Positions 32,098 to 43,898 are shown, counted from the stretch's first letter. The stretch is DNA of 64,000 bases from Patella vulgata (GCF_932274485.2 NC_065883.2:75971839-76035838), one strand, 5' to 3'. Made by a program: numbers and translations. The notes: generated by a model from the sequence alone, not told the origin.

Positions 32098-33150
32098 TAT
32101 GTTTCTTAATATTAATTGTTTCACTGAGTTGAACTGTATGTCTCTTATTTTTGATTGTTTCACCGAGCTGAACTGCGTGTCTCTTAATTTTCATTGTTTC
32201 ACCGAGTTGAACTGTGTGTCTATTAATTTTAACCGAGTTGAACTGGATGTCTCTTAATTTTAATTGTTTCACTGAGCTGAACTGTATGTCTCTTATTTTT
32301 AATTGTTTCACTGAGTTGAACTGTGTGTCTCTTATTTTTGATTGTTTCACCGAGCTGAACTGCGTGTCTCTTAATTTTCATTGTTTCACCGAGTTGAACT
32401 GTGTGTCTATTAATTTTAACCGAGTTGAACTGGATGTCTCTTAATTTTAATTGTTTAACTGAACTGAACTGGGTATCTCTTAATTTTAATTGTCTCACCG
32501 AGCTGAACTGTGTGTCTCTTATTTTTGATTGTTTCACTGAGCTGAACTGTGTGTCCCTTAATTTTAACTGTTTCACTGAGTTGAACTGTGTGTCTCTTAA
32601 TTTTAATTGTTTCACTGAGCTGAACTGTGTGTCCCTTAATTTTAACTGTTTCACTGAGTTGAACTGTGTGTCTCTTAATTTTAATTGTTGAACTGAGCTG
32701 AACTGCGTGTCTCTTAATTTTAATTGTTTCACTGAGTTGAATTGTGTGTCTCTTATTTTTAACTGTTTCACTGAGCTGAACTGTGTGTCTCTTATTTTTA
32801 ATTGTTTCACTGAGCTGAACTCTATGCCTCTTAATTTTAATTGTTTCACTGGGTTGAACTGTGTGTCTCTTAATTTTAATTGTTTCACTGAGTTGAACTG
32901 TGTGTCTCTTATTTTTGATTGTTTCACTGAGCTGAACTGTGTGTCTCTTAATTTTAACTGTTTCACTGAGTTGAACTGTGTGTCTCTTATTTTTAATTGT
33001 TTCACTGAGCTGAACTGTTTGTCTCTTAATTTTAATTTTTTCACCGAGCTGAACTGTGTGTCTCTTAATTTTAATTGTTTCACTGGGTTGAACTGGGTGT
33101 CTCTTATTTTTAATTGTTTCACAGAGTTGAACTGGATGTCTCTTCATTTG
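32098..33150 (+). repeat. 39-bp minisatellite, about 27 copies
   Basis: Unit contains TTGAACTGTGTGTCTCTTAA then TTTTAATTGTTTCACTGAG. Because 39 is a multiple of three and the unit lacks stops in some frames, both strands show long repetitive frames (LNCVSLNFNCFTE on plus, VKQLKLRDTQFSS on minus). Their simple periodicity and lack of flanking gene structure argue against coding. Confidence 0.95.
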
Positions 33151-33496
33151 ATTGTTGTACAGTATGTTTCATGAATGTTTGGAACTCGCCGAGAATATAT
33201 TATACCATTAACGGAAAATGGCGTCAACTTACATTTGATGGATCACTAGGAAGTCAGTTGCCACTAGAATTTAAATTAAGAATTTTATTGCGTATTAATT
33301 AAAATCCAATAATCTGATTTCTTCTATATGTAATAATATGACTGCTTGTCGATAATGTATAACAATTCTCCACAGACCTTTAGATACGTGTATATTCTAG
33401 TTAGTAATGTATTAAACCCGTGTATTGACCGCCATTGATATATATTGATATATTTGTTTAAATAATATTATCTGGAGTTTTATAACCTGAAAGCTT

Positions 33497-33704
33497 ATGC
33501 TGTCTGTCATTGAGTCAACTAGCGGGGTTTCGATTCTCTGGTTGTATATCAACAAGGAGTAGGGTCGCCTGTCCAACCTCGTGGGTTTTCGCTGGGTCCT
33601 CCGGTTTCCACTCACTGCTAAAGACCCATACGCGCTAACGAAGTATTGAAATAAAATTGAATCATGTGTTAGACCCAAAACGACCTAGTTTGTATCGAGT
33701 GGCC

Positions 33705-33743
<39 letters not shown>
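33497..33743 (+). mobile_element. SINE family A, 5'-truncated
   Basis: Starts within the head (GTCTGTCATTGAGTCAACTA), ends in a long (TC)n run. Confidence 0.88.
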
Positions 33744-33745
<2 letters not shown>

Positions 33746-34071
33746 GATTCAAAAGAGACCTAGTTATTGACATTATCCTATAAATATACCCAACCTAAGT
33801 TTGTTAAAATCAATATGCACCGTTATAACATATTCTTTACTTTAAAACAAATGGTTATTTAAATGCATAGTTACGGTTGTCATGTCATGGAATTAATACC
33901 AACACTTGAATTATGTTTCCGGTTTATTCATATCTTGCTCACAGCTCACTTTCAAACAAATAATTGCTCCTACTTCCACTTGGAGTCATAATTAGCTTGA
34001 CTTTTTTTAAAAGAAGAGGTTATAGCGTTACTGATTCTAATGACCAGGGCTTTACAGTGTCTGTCCATTAT

Positions 34072-34312
34072 TGGCCGCGCGCGTTATATCATAAGGTCTG
34101 TTATTGAGTCAACTGGCGTGGTTTCGGTTCTCCGGTTGTACGTGACAAGGAGTAGGGTAGCCTTTCCAACCTCGTGGGTTTTCTCCTGGTCCTCCGGTTT
34201 CCTTCCATTGCTAAAGACGCCTACGCGCAAGCGAATTATGGAAATATAATTGAACCATATGTTAGTCCCGCAATGACCAAGTGGACATTAAACCTCATAT
34301 TTCCCTGTCTCC
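34072..34312 (+). mobile_element. SINE family A, 5'-truncated
   Basis: GGCCGCGCGCGTTATATCAT to GTGGACATTAAACCTCATAT; tail decayed. Confidence 0.87.
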
Positions 34313-34640
34313 CTTCACTATTGGCGGTAAGCTTAACCCCTTAAAAACTACAATATTGTAAAATGGTGATCATATAAATACCACTGTTATATTAAACAGG
34401 GGATTTAGGGTGGGGCTATAAAAAGGGGATTTGGGTGGGGCTGGGAACAGGAGGTTTGGATGGGGCGATAAACAGGCATCCCCATATAAGGGCAAACCAG
34501 AGTTTGTCCCTGAAGATTAAGCCCATATAGAACCACAGCAAATAAAGATTATCGTCTTTTTGATTTATAAAACGATTTGTGGACGATTCTTTCATTTCCT
34601 TTAGACAGACTAATAAATAATAGATTCTTAAGAACTTCCC

Positions 34641-34850
34641 GGGGGGGGGGGCGAATGGTGGTTAGCACGTGCGTGCTGTATCATAAAGTCTGTCATTAAG
34701 TCAACTGGCGTTTTTTTCGAATCCTCTCTCTTCCAGGTCTCATGAAGACAAATATATGCTATGCAGAGTTCTGCAATTAAATACCGTCTTCGTTATTCCA
34801 GTAGGAGCAGAATAGTACGACGTTAAATTCCATTTCATTTCATCTAATTT
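34641..34850 (+). mobile_element. SINE A head joined to a SINE B tail
   Basis: 34641-34725 is a family A head (GGTTAGCACGTGCGTGCTGT, GTCATTAAGTCAACTGGCG); after a short TC run the sequence continues as family B (GTAGGAGCAGAATAGTACGA, CGTTAAATTCCATTTCATTT). Either a template switch or adjacent truncated insertions. Confidence 0.7.
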
Positions 34851-34916
34851 CATGTAAATAAATGGCCTGCCTTTCATTTAAAACACTATTTATTCACTAA
34901 ATATTTAAATTATATA

Positions 34917-35285
34917 CAATCTGATTAAAACACAGACCCTATTTCGTTTCGTTTTTTATAGTTCAAAATTTCGTTTTACTTGTCTTTACTACACTAGGAT
35001 CTGGAGGAGTTGTTATCATTGGCGTGTTCTGGATGATGTGAGGGATTATCCAATGAAACGGTCTGTTACGGCGATCTTTTGGCGTGAGGTGCATGGAACT
35101 GTGGGTAATCCACTAGATACATCAATGCTGAATGGTTAATCAAATTCTGACGTCATAGGTCGTAAGCCGCTCGTATGACCTCTCACGCGACCTCCTAAAA
35201 CAACTGGTCAGATCTGCATGTAGTGTAGGCTACCGAACGTATAAAAAAACGAAACGAAATATAGATCTGTATTTTAATCAGATTG
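34917..35285 (+). mobile_element. CAATCTGATT MITE copy 2, complete
   Basis: Inverted ends CAATCTGATTAAAACACAGA / GATCTGTATTTTAATCAGATTG (last 20 bases used), subterminal CGTTTCGTTT / AAACGAAACG. ATTATATA directly precedes the left end (34909-34916) and recurs one base after the right end (35287-35294): an 8-bp target duplication. Confidence 0.9.
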
Positions 35286-35300
35286 GATTATATAGATTAA

Positions 35301-35709
35301 TTAAAGATACATTATGGGAGATTCTGTAACGAGCTAGCAGTTCTCACTATAATAGTTAAACACTAGATAATGTAAAGGATATTTGCAGAAAATTTCAGTC
35401 AAATTGATCCACTCTGAACCGAGAATTTAGAGATTGAATTTTCGGCCTAGCCTCGATCATCATTACTAAAGTCAGTACGATAAAAAAAAAACATAGTCTC
35501 GATTATTCACTTCATGATTTAATCATGAATGAAAGTTGAGCAGTAAATCGGATCCCAATCCAGTAAATATCACAGGCTAGAGATGCCATATAGAGTAGAT
35601 TGTGGTCTGGATAAGTTAATTAATGTCTAATTCATAGTTTATATAACATTTCAGGCCTAAAGGAAGACCTGCAATATGTAGATTTACCTCTTGTATAATA
35701 TATGTTTAA
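35301..35709. mobile_element. MITE, TTAA family 2
   Basis: TTAAAGATACATTATGGGAG at left, TAATATATGTTTAA at right; contains GTCTGGATAAGTTAATTAAT and GAAGACCTGCAATATG as the complement of the 14826 copy. TTAA at both ends. Confidence 0.82.
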
Positions 35710-35804
35710 CATTTCTTTTACCATCACATAAAAATGAGATCTGAAATATAACTAATGTCTTATAATAATTATAATTACGAATTATGTAAGGTTTCTCCGT
35801 CATC

Positions 35805-36068
35805 GTTAGTCCAGTCAGGATACATCATTAAACCCCATTTCCTTTCACTTATATAAAAGTTCAGATGGCTAAGAAGATATATAAATTAACCAGTGATTAT
35901 ATAAGACACAATTACCTGACCTGATGATACAGAAGTTAATGAGGTTAGCGACTTGGAGAGGGAGAGAGAGAGAGAGGGGGGGCTAACATCCACTCGACAC
36001 AAAGTAGGTCATTTCGGGACTAAAATAACATGGTAGAATTGTATTTCAATAAATCTGTGCGTAGGAGA
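35805..36068. mobile_element. SINE fragments: B tail (+) and A tail (-)
   Basis: 35805-35850 holds a family B tail (CATTAAACCCCATTTCCTTT). 35958-36068 holds the reverse 3' part of family A (GA run, CATCCACTCGACACAAAGTA, TCATTTCGGGACTAA). Confidence 0.75.
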
Positions 36069-36204
36069 AACCCATGATGCTGAACAGGCATTTCGGCATT
36101 TTATTTCTTAAAATTTTATATATTTTTTTCGGGTCGGATGCTGTAGCCACCGGTGGACGTGATAAATAGTATTGGCATCTATAAACATTAAGTAAAACCA
36201 GTAG

Positions 36205-36430
36205 GACACGATAAGTATCATCAATCAAGATATGGAGAGAAGGTCACGATAAGTATCAACAATCAAGAGATGGTAAGCAGGGCACGATAAGTATCAAAAA
36301 TCGAGAGATGGTAAGCAGGAATACGATAAGTATCAACAATCAAGAGACATTAAGTAAAACCAACAGGACACGATAAGTATCAACAATCAAGATAAGAAAA
36401 GTTAAATCAGTATCGTCAGCATCAAGAGAC
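36205..36430 (+). repeat. ~38-45-bp irregular minisatellite
   Basis: Five to six copies with CACGATAAGTATCAACAATC, then AAGAGATGGTAAGCAGG or AAGACATTAAGTAAAACC-like linkers. Confidence 0.85.
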
Positions 36431-36464
36431 GGTAAATAAATTCATCAGAGCAGTGGTGTTCTCT

Positions 36465-36615
36465 GAAGAAAATAATACTTTTGGTGTAAAGCTAACAGGG
36501 CGCTGTTCTCTGAAGAAAAAATACTTTTGGTGTAAAGCTAGCAGGACGATGTTCTCTGACGAAAGTAATACTTTTGGTGTAAAGCTAACAGGGCGATGTT
36601 CTCAGAAGAAATTAA
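36465..36615 (+). repeat. ~45-48-bp tandem repeat, 3-4 copies
   Basis: Unit contains GATGTTCTCTGAAGAAAATA and CTTTTGGTGTAAAGCTAACA. Confidence 0.88.
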
Positions 36616-36914
36616 TATTTGTGGCGTGATTCGGGTTAAAATTTACTAAACTATCCAGGTAGAATTCGTGGTCTAAGTAACGTATCATCCACCAGATTGG
36701 TTATGTAGGCGCCAAAAAGTAAAGGGCCTAGGACGTATCCTTGTGGTACTCCTGTCTATATGAATCACTGACGAGTTTGAAGATACCCCATCTTCATACT
36801 CTTATCTTCTTCATAAATAATTTTCTAGTAGTCTATAAATATGTCCACCATGACCCCGTCTGGGTTCCATTGCTATAGTTGGGCGATGAATACGTCATGC
36901 ATTATAATATGGCT

Positions 36915-37200
36915 ATGCATTGGAAAAGAAAGTTCATCCAGATTTTCCGACGTGGTTCCCCTTGTCAGTGATGCAGGACGGAGGGCCTGACAACGTCAGC
37001 TGTGTAACCGTTCGGATGGGACGTGCACACATTGGCGTGTACGTAAAAGATTCCTTGACAGTTGGAATTCGATGTGAGTAGGCCGTAGTGCCGCTGCCCG
37101 GGCAAAATTTCCCTGATAGCACACTGTATGGCGTATGCCCGTCTTCATTAGCCCAGTTCGGAGCAGAACAGTAGGATGTTAACCCCATTTCATTTCATTT
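36915..37200 (+). mobile_element. SINE family B, head missing
   Basis: From AAAGTTCATCCAGATTTTCC to GTTAACCCCATTTCATTTCA. Confidence 0.9.
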
Positions 37201-37425
37201 CATTTATAATATGGCTAACCCCTTTGTAATTACCCCCCGCCCGACAATGTTTCGAGGTGATATTTAAATGTTCAATGCCCGTTCGTTCTTCTGTCCCAAT
37301 TTTGTTTTTTAAACATTTCTCATAAACAGTTCAAATTTTGTACAGATATCAACCTGCTATGGCAGATATAAATCTTTCTAAATTCAGTTGACTTAGTTTT
37401 TAGTATACAAGTTTGTATCTGGAAC

Positions 37426-37692
37426 GGTGGGGTTGTATGGCCGAATGGTTAACACATGCGCGCTGTATCATAAGGTCTGTCATTGAGTCAACTGGAGTGG
37501 TTTCGATTCACCAGTTGTACGTGACGAGTAGGGTCGCCTGTCCAACCTCGTGGGTTTTCTCCGGATCCTCCAGTTTCCTCCCACTGCTAAAGACCCCTAC
37601 GCCCAAGCGAATTATTGAAATAAAATTGAACCATATGTTAGCCCCGAAATTACCTACTTTGTGTCGAGTGGACGTTAAATCCCACTTCTCTT
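37426..37692 (+). mobile_element. SINE family A with 9-bp target duplication
   Basis: Head GGGGTTGTATGGCCGAATGG, end GGACGTTAAATCCCACTTCT. ATCTGGAAC lies at 37417-37425 and 37695-37703. Confidence 0.92.
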
Positions 37693-37998
37693 TAAATCTG
37701 GAACACACCTCATTAACCATTCACGATATCTTTTTGCAACCCAATTGCTAATTAGGAATATCAAAGATCTTTTGTTTTTATTGTTTCCGTGGAAACAAAT
37801 TTAACTCAGTATTCAATGGTCCACAATGACGCGTGATGTTGATGACGGAGTCTTTTTGTTTGTGATTATATTAGCTCAATGAATCTATCACGTTACAATA
37901 TGGCTCGCCTTCTATTGTAATGGCCATTGAATTTACTTTATAATCCATTATCTTACATCTTTGTAGGTCAATATGTGTAGGATAAAGCATGAGACTGA

Positions 37999-38112
37999 GG
38001 TTATGCTGGGGAAAGAAAGTCTGAAGAAGAAAAACAAAAACCGAAGCTGGTAGGCTGAGGTTTTTCTGTCGAGGTTTTTTTTTTGTGAAGTCCTTCTTCC
38101 CCAGCATAACCG
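37999..38112. repeat. Hairpin of ~114 bp
   Basis: GGTTATGCTGGGGAA at left and TTCCCCAGCATAACC at right enclose a purine-rich stretch (AAAGTCTGAAGAAGAAAAAC) also found at 29053-29085. Possible small foldback element. Confidence 0.75.
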
Positions 38113-38366
38113 AAGTCGAGGACTTTATCTTTCTTATAAACAATCTATGTTTACATGTACGCAAGATGAGATTATCCCAGAATTCCCGCAAGAAAAACCT
38201 TATATCATGTTTCCTTATGAAAAAAAACCTACCATGGAAGAATAACCCGGTACAGGTTTAAAGAAAAACTTTCAGAAGAATAACCCCAAATTTCCCTGTA
38301 TATATCCAAAGCCGCCCCTGACTTTCAGACCGCAAGTTATTCCGGGCATAGAATATACCCCAAAGA

Positions 38367-38744
38367 TTAAAGTTACAATTTCATATTTTCTAAGAAAGTC
38401 AAAACATAATTATTTCTATGTCTCTTGCTGAATAGGTTGTTAACTCACTATTATACGATCATAGGTGTCATTCTCACACTTAAAACTCATTTACACCGGA
38501 AATAATAACACAATTATCTCCCTTGTTTTCTATTCTCCACCATGGAGTAGTTATCTTCAAACGTTTGAATTTGAAGATCAAAATGATATTTTTGCCAATT
38601 TCTCAACTGGCAATATTAGTGAATTATAGGATTAATAGTATATTCTTTAACAAAGTAGGACTGTTTATAGATACCATCTATTTTAAGGCTTTATTTTAAT
38701 AAATTTTAAAAATATAACTTAAAAATATGAAATTGCAACTTTAA
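38367..38744. mobile_element. MITE, TTAA family 3, complete
   Basis: TTAAAGTTACAATTTCATAT at left and ATATGAAATTGCAACTTTAA at right; 378 bp. Further copies at 59647-59920 (same strand, very similar) and 50118-50251 (reverse, partial). Confidence 0.87.
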
Positions 38745-39148
38745 CGAGATTTAACCTTACAGGTTTATAAGCTATGCTGAACACTAACGCGGGGTCTAAA
38801 TCTACTCAACTTCTAAAATAAACTTTATTATATTTTATATTCCCACTCGCGTGTAAAATTTATCAACGAGACGAACGGATCTGATATAAAACTCAGTGAT
38901 TTTATATCAGTTTTGAGGTTAGGTCGGTAACAGATTTGTCATATTTTAGGGAACAGAAACTAGGTCCCAAGCGCTCCCCAATTTGTTTTTCTTATTATTG
39001 TTCATCTTCGTCTTCTCCGGCGACGCTCTTCGATAAAACCCTATGATAAAAGTAGGATCGAATCTTATACGATGACACAATTCTAAGATGGCGGCTATGA
39101 TCTACTACTCGGTTTCTGGTCCATTACCACACGCTTGTGTATAGCTAC

Positions 39149-39505
39149 CAATCTGATTAAAACACAGATCCTATTTCGTTTCGTTTTTATAGTTCAAAAT
39201 TTCGTTTTACTTGTCTTTACTACACTTGGATCTGGAAGACTTGTTATTTAACTCGTGTTCTGCTTGAAATGAGGGGTCAGCCAATCAAATGGTCTACCGA
39301 ATCATTTTTTGCCCGGAACTGTGGGTAATCCACTAGTAACATCAATGCTGATTGGTTAATCAAATGTATCACGTCATAGGTCAAAAGTCTGTCTTTTGAC
39401 CCCTGACGTGACCTATCGCTATAACTTGTCAGATCTTCATGTAGTGTAGGCCATCGAAAGTATAAAAAAAACGAAACGAAATAGATCTGTATTTTAATCA
39501 GATTG
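39149..39505 (+). mobile_element. CAATCTGATT MITE copy 3, complete
   Basis: Same ends and interior as the 34917 copy. TATAGCTAC precedes it at 39140-39148 and recurs at 39507-39515, a 9-bp (or 8-bp plus one) target duplication. Confidence 0.9.
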
Positions 39506-39576
39506 TTATAGCTACAAAACTAAAACGCGTTCCTGGTTATTTAATGTTAGCAAAGAACAGTTTCTAGTGGTGTAGC

Positions 39577-40103
39577 GTGTTGGGGGGCTTGGATGGTCGA
39601 GTAGTTTAAAGCCGTGCGTTTAAGATCACGTGATCTGTCATTCAGCCAGTCAAGTTGCGTTGTTTCGAGCCTCTGCTTGTGCGTGACGAGGAGTAGGGTC
39701 CACCGGTTTCCTCCCATTGCTAAAGACCCTTACGCGCAAGCGAATTATTGAAATAAAAAGGAATTAAATTGTACCATACGTTAGTTTAGAAATGATCTAA
39801 TTTGCGTCGAGAGGACGTTAAATCCCCCCACCCTTTCTATCTCTCTCTCGCTATCTGTCATTGTGGAGTCCACTCGACACAAACTAGGTCATTTCGGGAC
39901 TAACACATGGTTCAATTTTATTTCAATAATTCGCTTGGGTCTTTATAACCAGTGGGAGGGATCCGGAGAAAACCCAGAAGGATAGACAGGCGACCCTACC
40001 CCTTGACACGTACAACCGGGGAATCGAAACCACGGCAGTTGGCTCAATGACAGGCCTTATGATACACGCGTACGTGCTAACCATTAGGCTATCCACCCCC
40101 ACC
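39577..40103. mobile_element. Two SINE family A copies tail to tail
   Basis: 39577-39850 forward and diverged (GAGTAGGGTCCACCGGTTTC, GAGAGGACGTTAAATCCCCC). 39868-40103 reverse (GTCCACTCGACACAAACTAG to a head ending CTATCCACCCCC). Confidence 0.85.
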
Positions 40104-40355
40104 TCCCCTCTCTCATTGCGTAGATGGGACAAAAACACAAGCCACTGTCCAGGGAAAATCGATAAAGCTCGTTCGATCATTGATTCGATTCCCCGGTTGT
40201 ACGTAATTTCAGAGTAGCCATAATGTCTTTCTCTAGTTTCCTTGCTGCCACTGTAGCGTCCGACTTATGGGCTCACTTCCACCTCTCTTGTCGCTCCTCT
40301 TCACTCAAGGATTCTACTAAAAGACCATTCGTATATATCACGTTTTTTCCTTGAG

Positions 40356-40661
40356 ATGGACTGCACAAATTATGTACCGCCACTTACTTTGACCCTGGAG
40401 AAGGACATTATGGCTACTCTGAAATTATCTAAAAAGTTAGCCTTAGCGCAAAAGACGCAATTCAAGGAGAAAAAGAACCCACGATTACTTCAAACATTGA
40501 TCAGTGCAAAGAGCATGGTGGACCATAAACAGCAAACAGTCTTCCACTTCTTGACAGTCCATCTGAAAAAGAATTACTACATTAAATCGTTTCAAAATGA
40601 AGAAATTCAATTTGGTAAAATTACGGAACTCTATAAAGAACGTTTTAAGGCCAGAAAATGA
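40356..40661 (+). CDS. Hypothetical 101-aa protein, single open frame
   Basis: MDCTNYVPPLTLTLEKDIMA onward, ending ELYKERFKARK. Lysine-rich, mostly alpha-helical in character, no signal peptide or membrane segment, no motif I recognise. AATAAA follows at 40741-40746, 80 bases after the stop, and the region 40215-40740 holds no recognisable SINE or MITE, unlike its surroundings. A second short frame (ATG near 40224, about 43 codons, MSFSSFLAATVASDLWAHFH) ends just before it. Could be a small gene, a 3' exon or a decayed retrocopy. Confidence 0.3.
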   Translation: MDCTNYVPPLTLTLEKDIMATLKLSKKLALAQKTQFKEKKNPRLLQTLISAKSMVDHKQQTVFHFLTVHLKKNYYIKSFQNEEIQFGKITELYKERFKARK

Positions 40662-40864
40662 CATTGCTATTGACATTGATTAACTTCTGAGAGGAGTAGT
40701 TGGTGATATAAACTGAATCTGGAAAGTATTGTTTTTAAAAAATAAATGTCTAATTTTGCTACAAAATGAGATTTTCTCATGATTTTCGAAGTTTTTGATA
40801 GTATGAAAGCTGAGATGCTTCACAACTGTAAATTAGACAGTATGTTTAGGATATATTTGACCTA

Positions 40865-41120
40865 AAACATGAAAAAAACATGAAATTTGGCCGCCATTTT
40901 GAATAAATTGAAATTTCCAGTGTCAAAAGTCATCCTAAGTAAAAAAATTCCGACATATTCTGTTCTGAAATGTTGTTTTTCATTCTTTCCTGCCTCTAAA
41001 ACCTATAGATAGAGGTATTTGATGGTATGTTTATGATATTTTTAATTAAAAACATGAAATTTGGCCGCCATTTTGAATAAATTGAATTTTCGAGGGTCAA
41101 AGGTCATCCTAGATCGAATA
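40865..41120 (+). repeat. ~175-bp duplicated segment
   Basis: AAATTTGGCCGCCATTTTGA and ATAAATTGAA followed by a GTCAAA.GTCATCCTA word occur at about 40888-40940 and 41056-41115. Confidence 0.75.
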
Positions 41121-41195
41121 TTCCGACGGATTCGTTTTCAGCGTCCGAAATGGTCATAGAAACCACAAGTCACGGGAAAAAGTTCATTTATACCC

Positions 41196-41990
41196 AACCC
41201 TATTTATACTAAAAACAACCAAATCAAACATTTATACTAAAAACAACCAAATCAAACATTTATACTAAAAATAACCAAATCAAACATTTATACTAAAAAT
41301 AACCAAATCAGACATTTATACTAAAAACAACCAAATCAAACATTTATACTAAAAACAACCAAATCAAACATTTATACTAAAAACAACCAAATCAAACATT
41401 TATACTAAAAACAACCAAATCAAACATTTATAATAAAAACAACCAAATCAAACATTTATAATAAAAACAACCAAATCAAACATTTATACTAAAAACAACC
41501 AAATCAAACATTTATACTAAAAATAACCAAATCAAACATTTATAATAAAAACAACCAAATCAAACATTTATACTAAAAACAACCAAATCAAACATTTATA
41601 CTAAAAACAACCAAATCAAACATTTATACTAAAAACAACCAAATCAAACATTTATACTAAAAATAACCAAATCAAACATTTATATTAAAAACAACCAAAT
41701 CAAACATTTATACTAAAAACAACCAAATCAAACATTTATACTAAAAACAACCAAATCAAACATTTATACTAAAAATAACCAAATCAAACATTTATACTAA
41801 AAATAACCAAATCAAACATTTATATTAAAAATAACTAATTTAAACATTTATTTATGCTAAAAATAACTAAATAAAACATTTATTTATGCTAAAAATAACT
41901 AAATTAAACATTTATGCTAAAAATAACCAAACTAAACATTTATGCTAAAAATAACCAAACTAAACATTTATACTAAAAACAACCAAATTA
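41196..41990 (+). repeat. 28-bp minisatellite, about 28 copies
   Basis: Unit contains CATTTATACTAAAAACAACC then AAATCAAA. The central copies are almost identical; the last six change to TTATGCTAAAAATAACTAAA and some gain a TTTA insertion. Confidence 0.95.
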
Positions 41991-42071
41991 TTGAAAAACT
42001 CTCTCGCAGATTAAATCATACAGACAAATGGCGAAAGGCGAAGCAAGGTGATACATCAATTCTCACTGGTT

Positions 42072-42217
42072 ATAAATATCTTAACTAAATATAAAATCCA
42101 AATTTTAGTAGATACTTCAATTTTGATTGGCTTAGCACTAAAATCAATCTAATATTATCCAATTAAATTACTAAAATTTGGATTTTAGCTTAGTTAAAAT
42201 TTCGAGAAACAGGCCCC
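42072..42217. mobile_element. GGGGCCTGTTT palindromic MITE, copy 2
   Basis: Right end AATTTCGAGAAACAGGCCCC intact; left end has lost about 20 bases and starts in CTTAACTAAATATAAAATCC. Confidence 0.85.
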
Positions 42218-42424
42218 TGTTTGTTTGGGGTTTTTTAACGATGTATGCTATTTCGATTAAAAAGATGCATTTTTGGCATTCCGCCAGGTTACATGTGACA
42301 ACAGGCAGCCATATGAACGAGTAGCTATCGTAACTGAACTCTCTATTCCTCTGCACAAGGATTTGAGTCCAATCGGATCAAAGCCCCGCGGTTTATGGCA
42401 AAAGAAGAAAAAAAAATAGAATTC

Positions 42425-42895
42425 CAGATGAACGCTTCACGATAATCCATCTAGCGGCGCTCGGGCGGAGACTGAGAGCTATCCCTCAACCTTCTCTGTA
42501 AAGTTCCACTCGGTGATGGGTCCAAGCTTCTAGCGGCGAGATGGACCGAGACTGGGTGGGTCTGCAATCCCTCAACCTTCACGGATACCGAGTCAAACTG
42601 CGATACCAGGTTTGAAAGTCCGGAACATCGAATGGAAAAATGATAGACATTTCTATGAGACTGGGAGTAGGGGAGTGATGGCTCGCGCAAAGCATATTCA
42701 TCGCAATAATAACAAACAAAAAACAAACGAACAGCGAAGCATAATTGTCGCCATTTTAGCCTCACCCCAATCTAATCCGAAACAATGTTTCGGGTAATCC
42801 CCCTGGCCTCTATAGAAGACCAACCAGTTCTTTATTCGGTGTTTTTAATTCTTAGTTCTTCATTCATAGTCCTGAATAAAGAGCTGTTTGGTCTT
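42425..42895. repeat. Imperfect ~65-bp tandem duplication, then an ~85-bp hairpin
   Basis: TCTAGCGGCG...GAGACTG...ATCCCTCAACCTTC occurs twice in 42450-42600. At 42807-42895 GAAGACCAACCAG and TTTATTC pair with GAATAAAGAGCTGTTTGGTC and TTC. Confidence 0.65.
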
Positions 42896-42899
42896 CATA

Positions 42900-43615
42900 G
42901 ACCTCACGCCAAACCTGACGTCGTCTCCACCGTTGCTGCTTAAATTCCTTATTGACCCTGTGCACTTCAGACGAAAACGAAACTGAACTCTGTGAACAAA
43001 CCGATTTCCGCTTTTTTCTCTAAACAGTTCCATCACTAATCGGTATAGCAACAAATTCAAACTTTATATTGTCTACAACATAGGCGTAGGAGCCGGGTAT
43101 GCCCCCCCAAAAATTTATTTTCGGGCAATGAAAAATTTGACGACCTTTGTTTTCTATTAACGTTTAGAGAAAAAATATAACTAACTTATTTCTATGAGAT
43201 CCACACTGCCCGAAAAGTATTTTCTCGTCTTTTTCTTGTCCACTGCATGCCCGAAAATATGCCCGAAGCTCTCTTATGATATGTATGCCCGAAAAAACAA
43301 TATCGTCATTAGCACTTTACATGTAATTGCATTATTAACCATTCGCCATAGACGAGATCAACAGGCTGACGATTCTCGAGTATCCTACAGTGAAATACGG
43401 TATGATAATCTAGTCTATGTATGTAATCATGGCAACTATTATTGATTCACTGAGTGACAGGACAGGTAAAATATTGAAGAAAATACAGTGCCATTGGATC
43501 CGTCATCGCGTGCAGGTAAGAACTAATTTATACTTTTACTTTACGGTGCCGATTTTAAACGTGCCTAGTCCGTGTCTTCTGTTTTCGGTGCCGATTTCTA
43601 TTGAAGTTGTACCTG
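42900..43615. other. Non-coding with one exon-like frame
   Basis: Contains repeated GCCCGAAAA words (43135-43300). At 43429-43515 a frame reads MATIIDSLSDRTGKILKKIQ and on to HRVQ, followed by a consensus donor CAG/GTAAGA, but no partner exon is recognisable. Confidence 0.35.
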
Positions 43616-43634
43616 GTGTTAAAATGGCTAGAGA

Positions 43635-43898
43635 GAGAGAGAGAAACACGGGGTTTAACGTCCACTCGACACAAACTAGGTCATTTCGGGACTAACATAT
43701 GGCTCAATTTTATTTCAATAATTCGCTTGCGCGTAGGGGTCTTTAGCAGTGGGAGAAAACCGGAGGACCCGGAGAAAACCCACGAGACTGGACAGGCGAC
43801 CCTACTCCTTGTCACTTACAACCGGGAAATCGAAACCAGTTGACTCAATGACAGACCGTATGATACATCGCGCACTTGCTAAACATTCGGACCCCCCT
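43635..43898 (-). mobile_element. SINE family A with 15-bp target duplication
   Basis: Reverse full-length copy. TAAAATGGCTAGAGA lies at 43620-43634 and 43916-43930; the few extra bases at the right are a C- and A-rich run next to the head. Confidence 0.9.

Noticed and set aside
32229-33147. Long minus-strand frames of 297 and 230 residues
   Set aside because: They lie wholly in the 39-bp minisatellite, have a perfect 13-residue period, and are open in several frames of both strands at once; no splice sites or start context.
41196-41990. CRISPR-like regular repeats
   Set aside because: Units are head to tail with no variable spacers, in an animal genome. The same holds for the 45-, 41- and 39-bp arrays.
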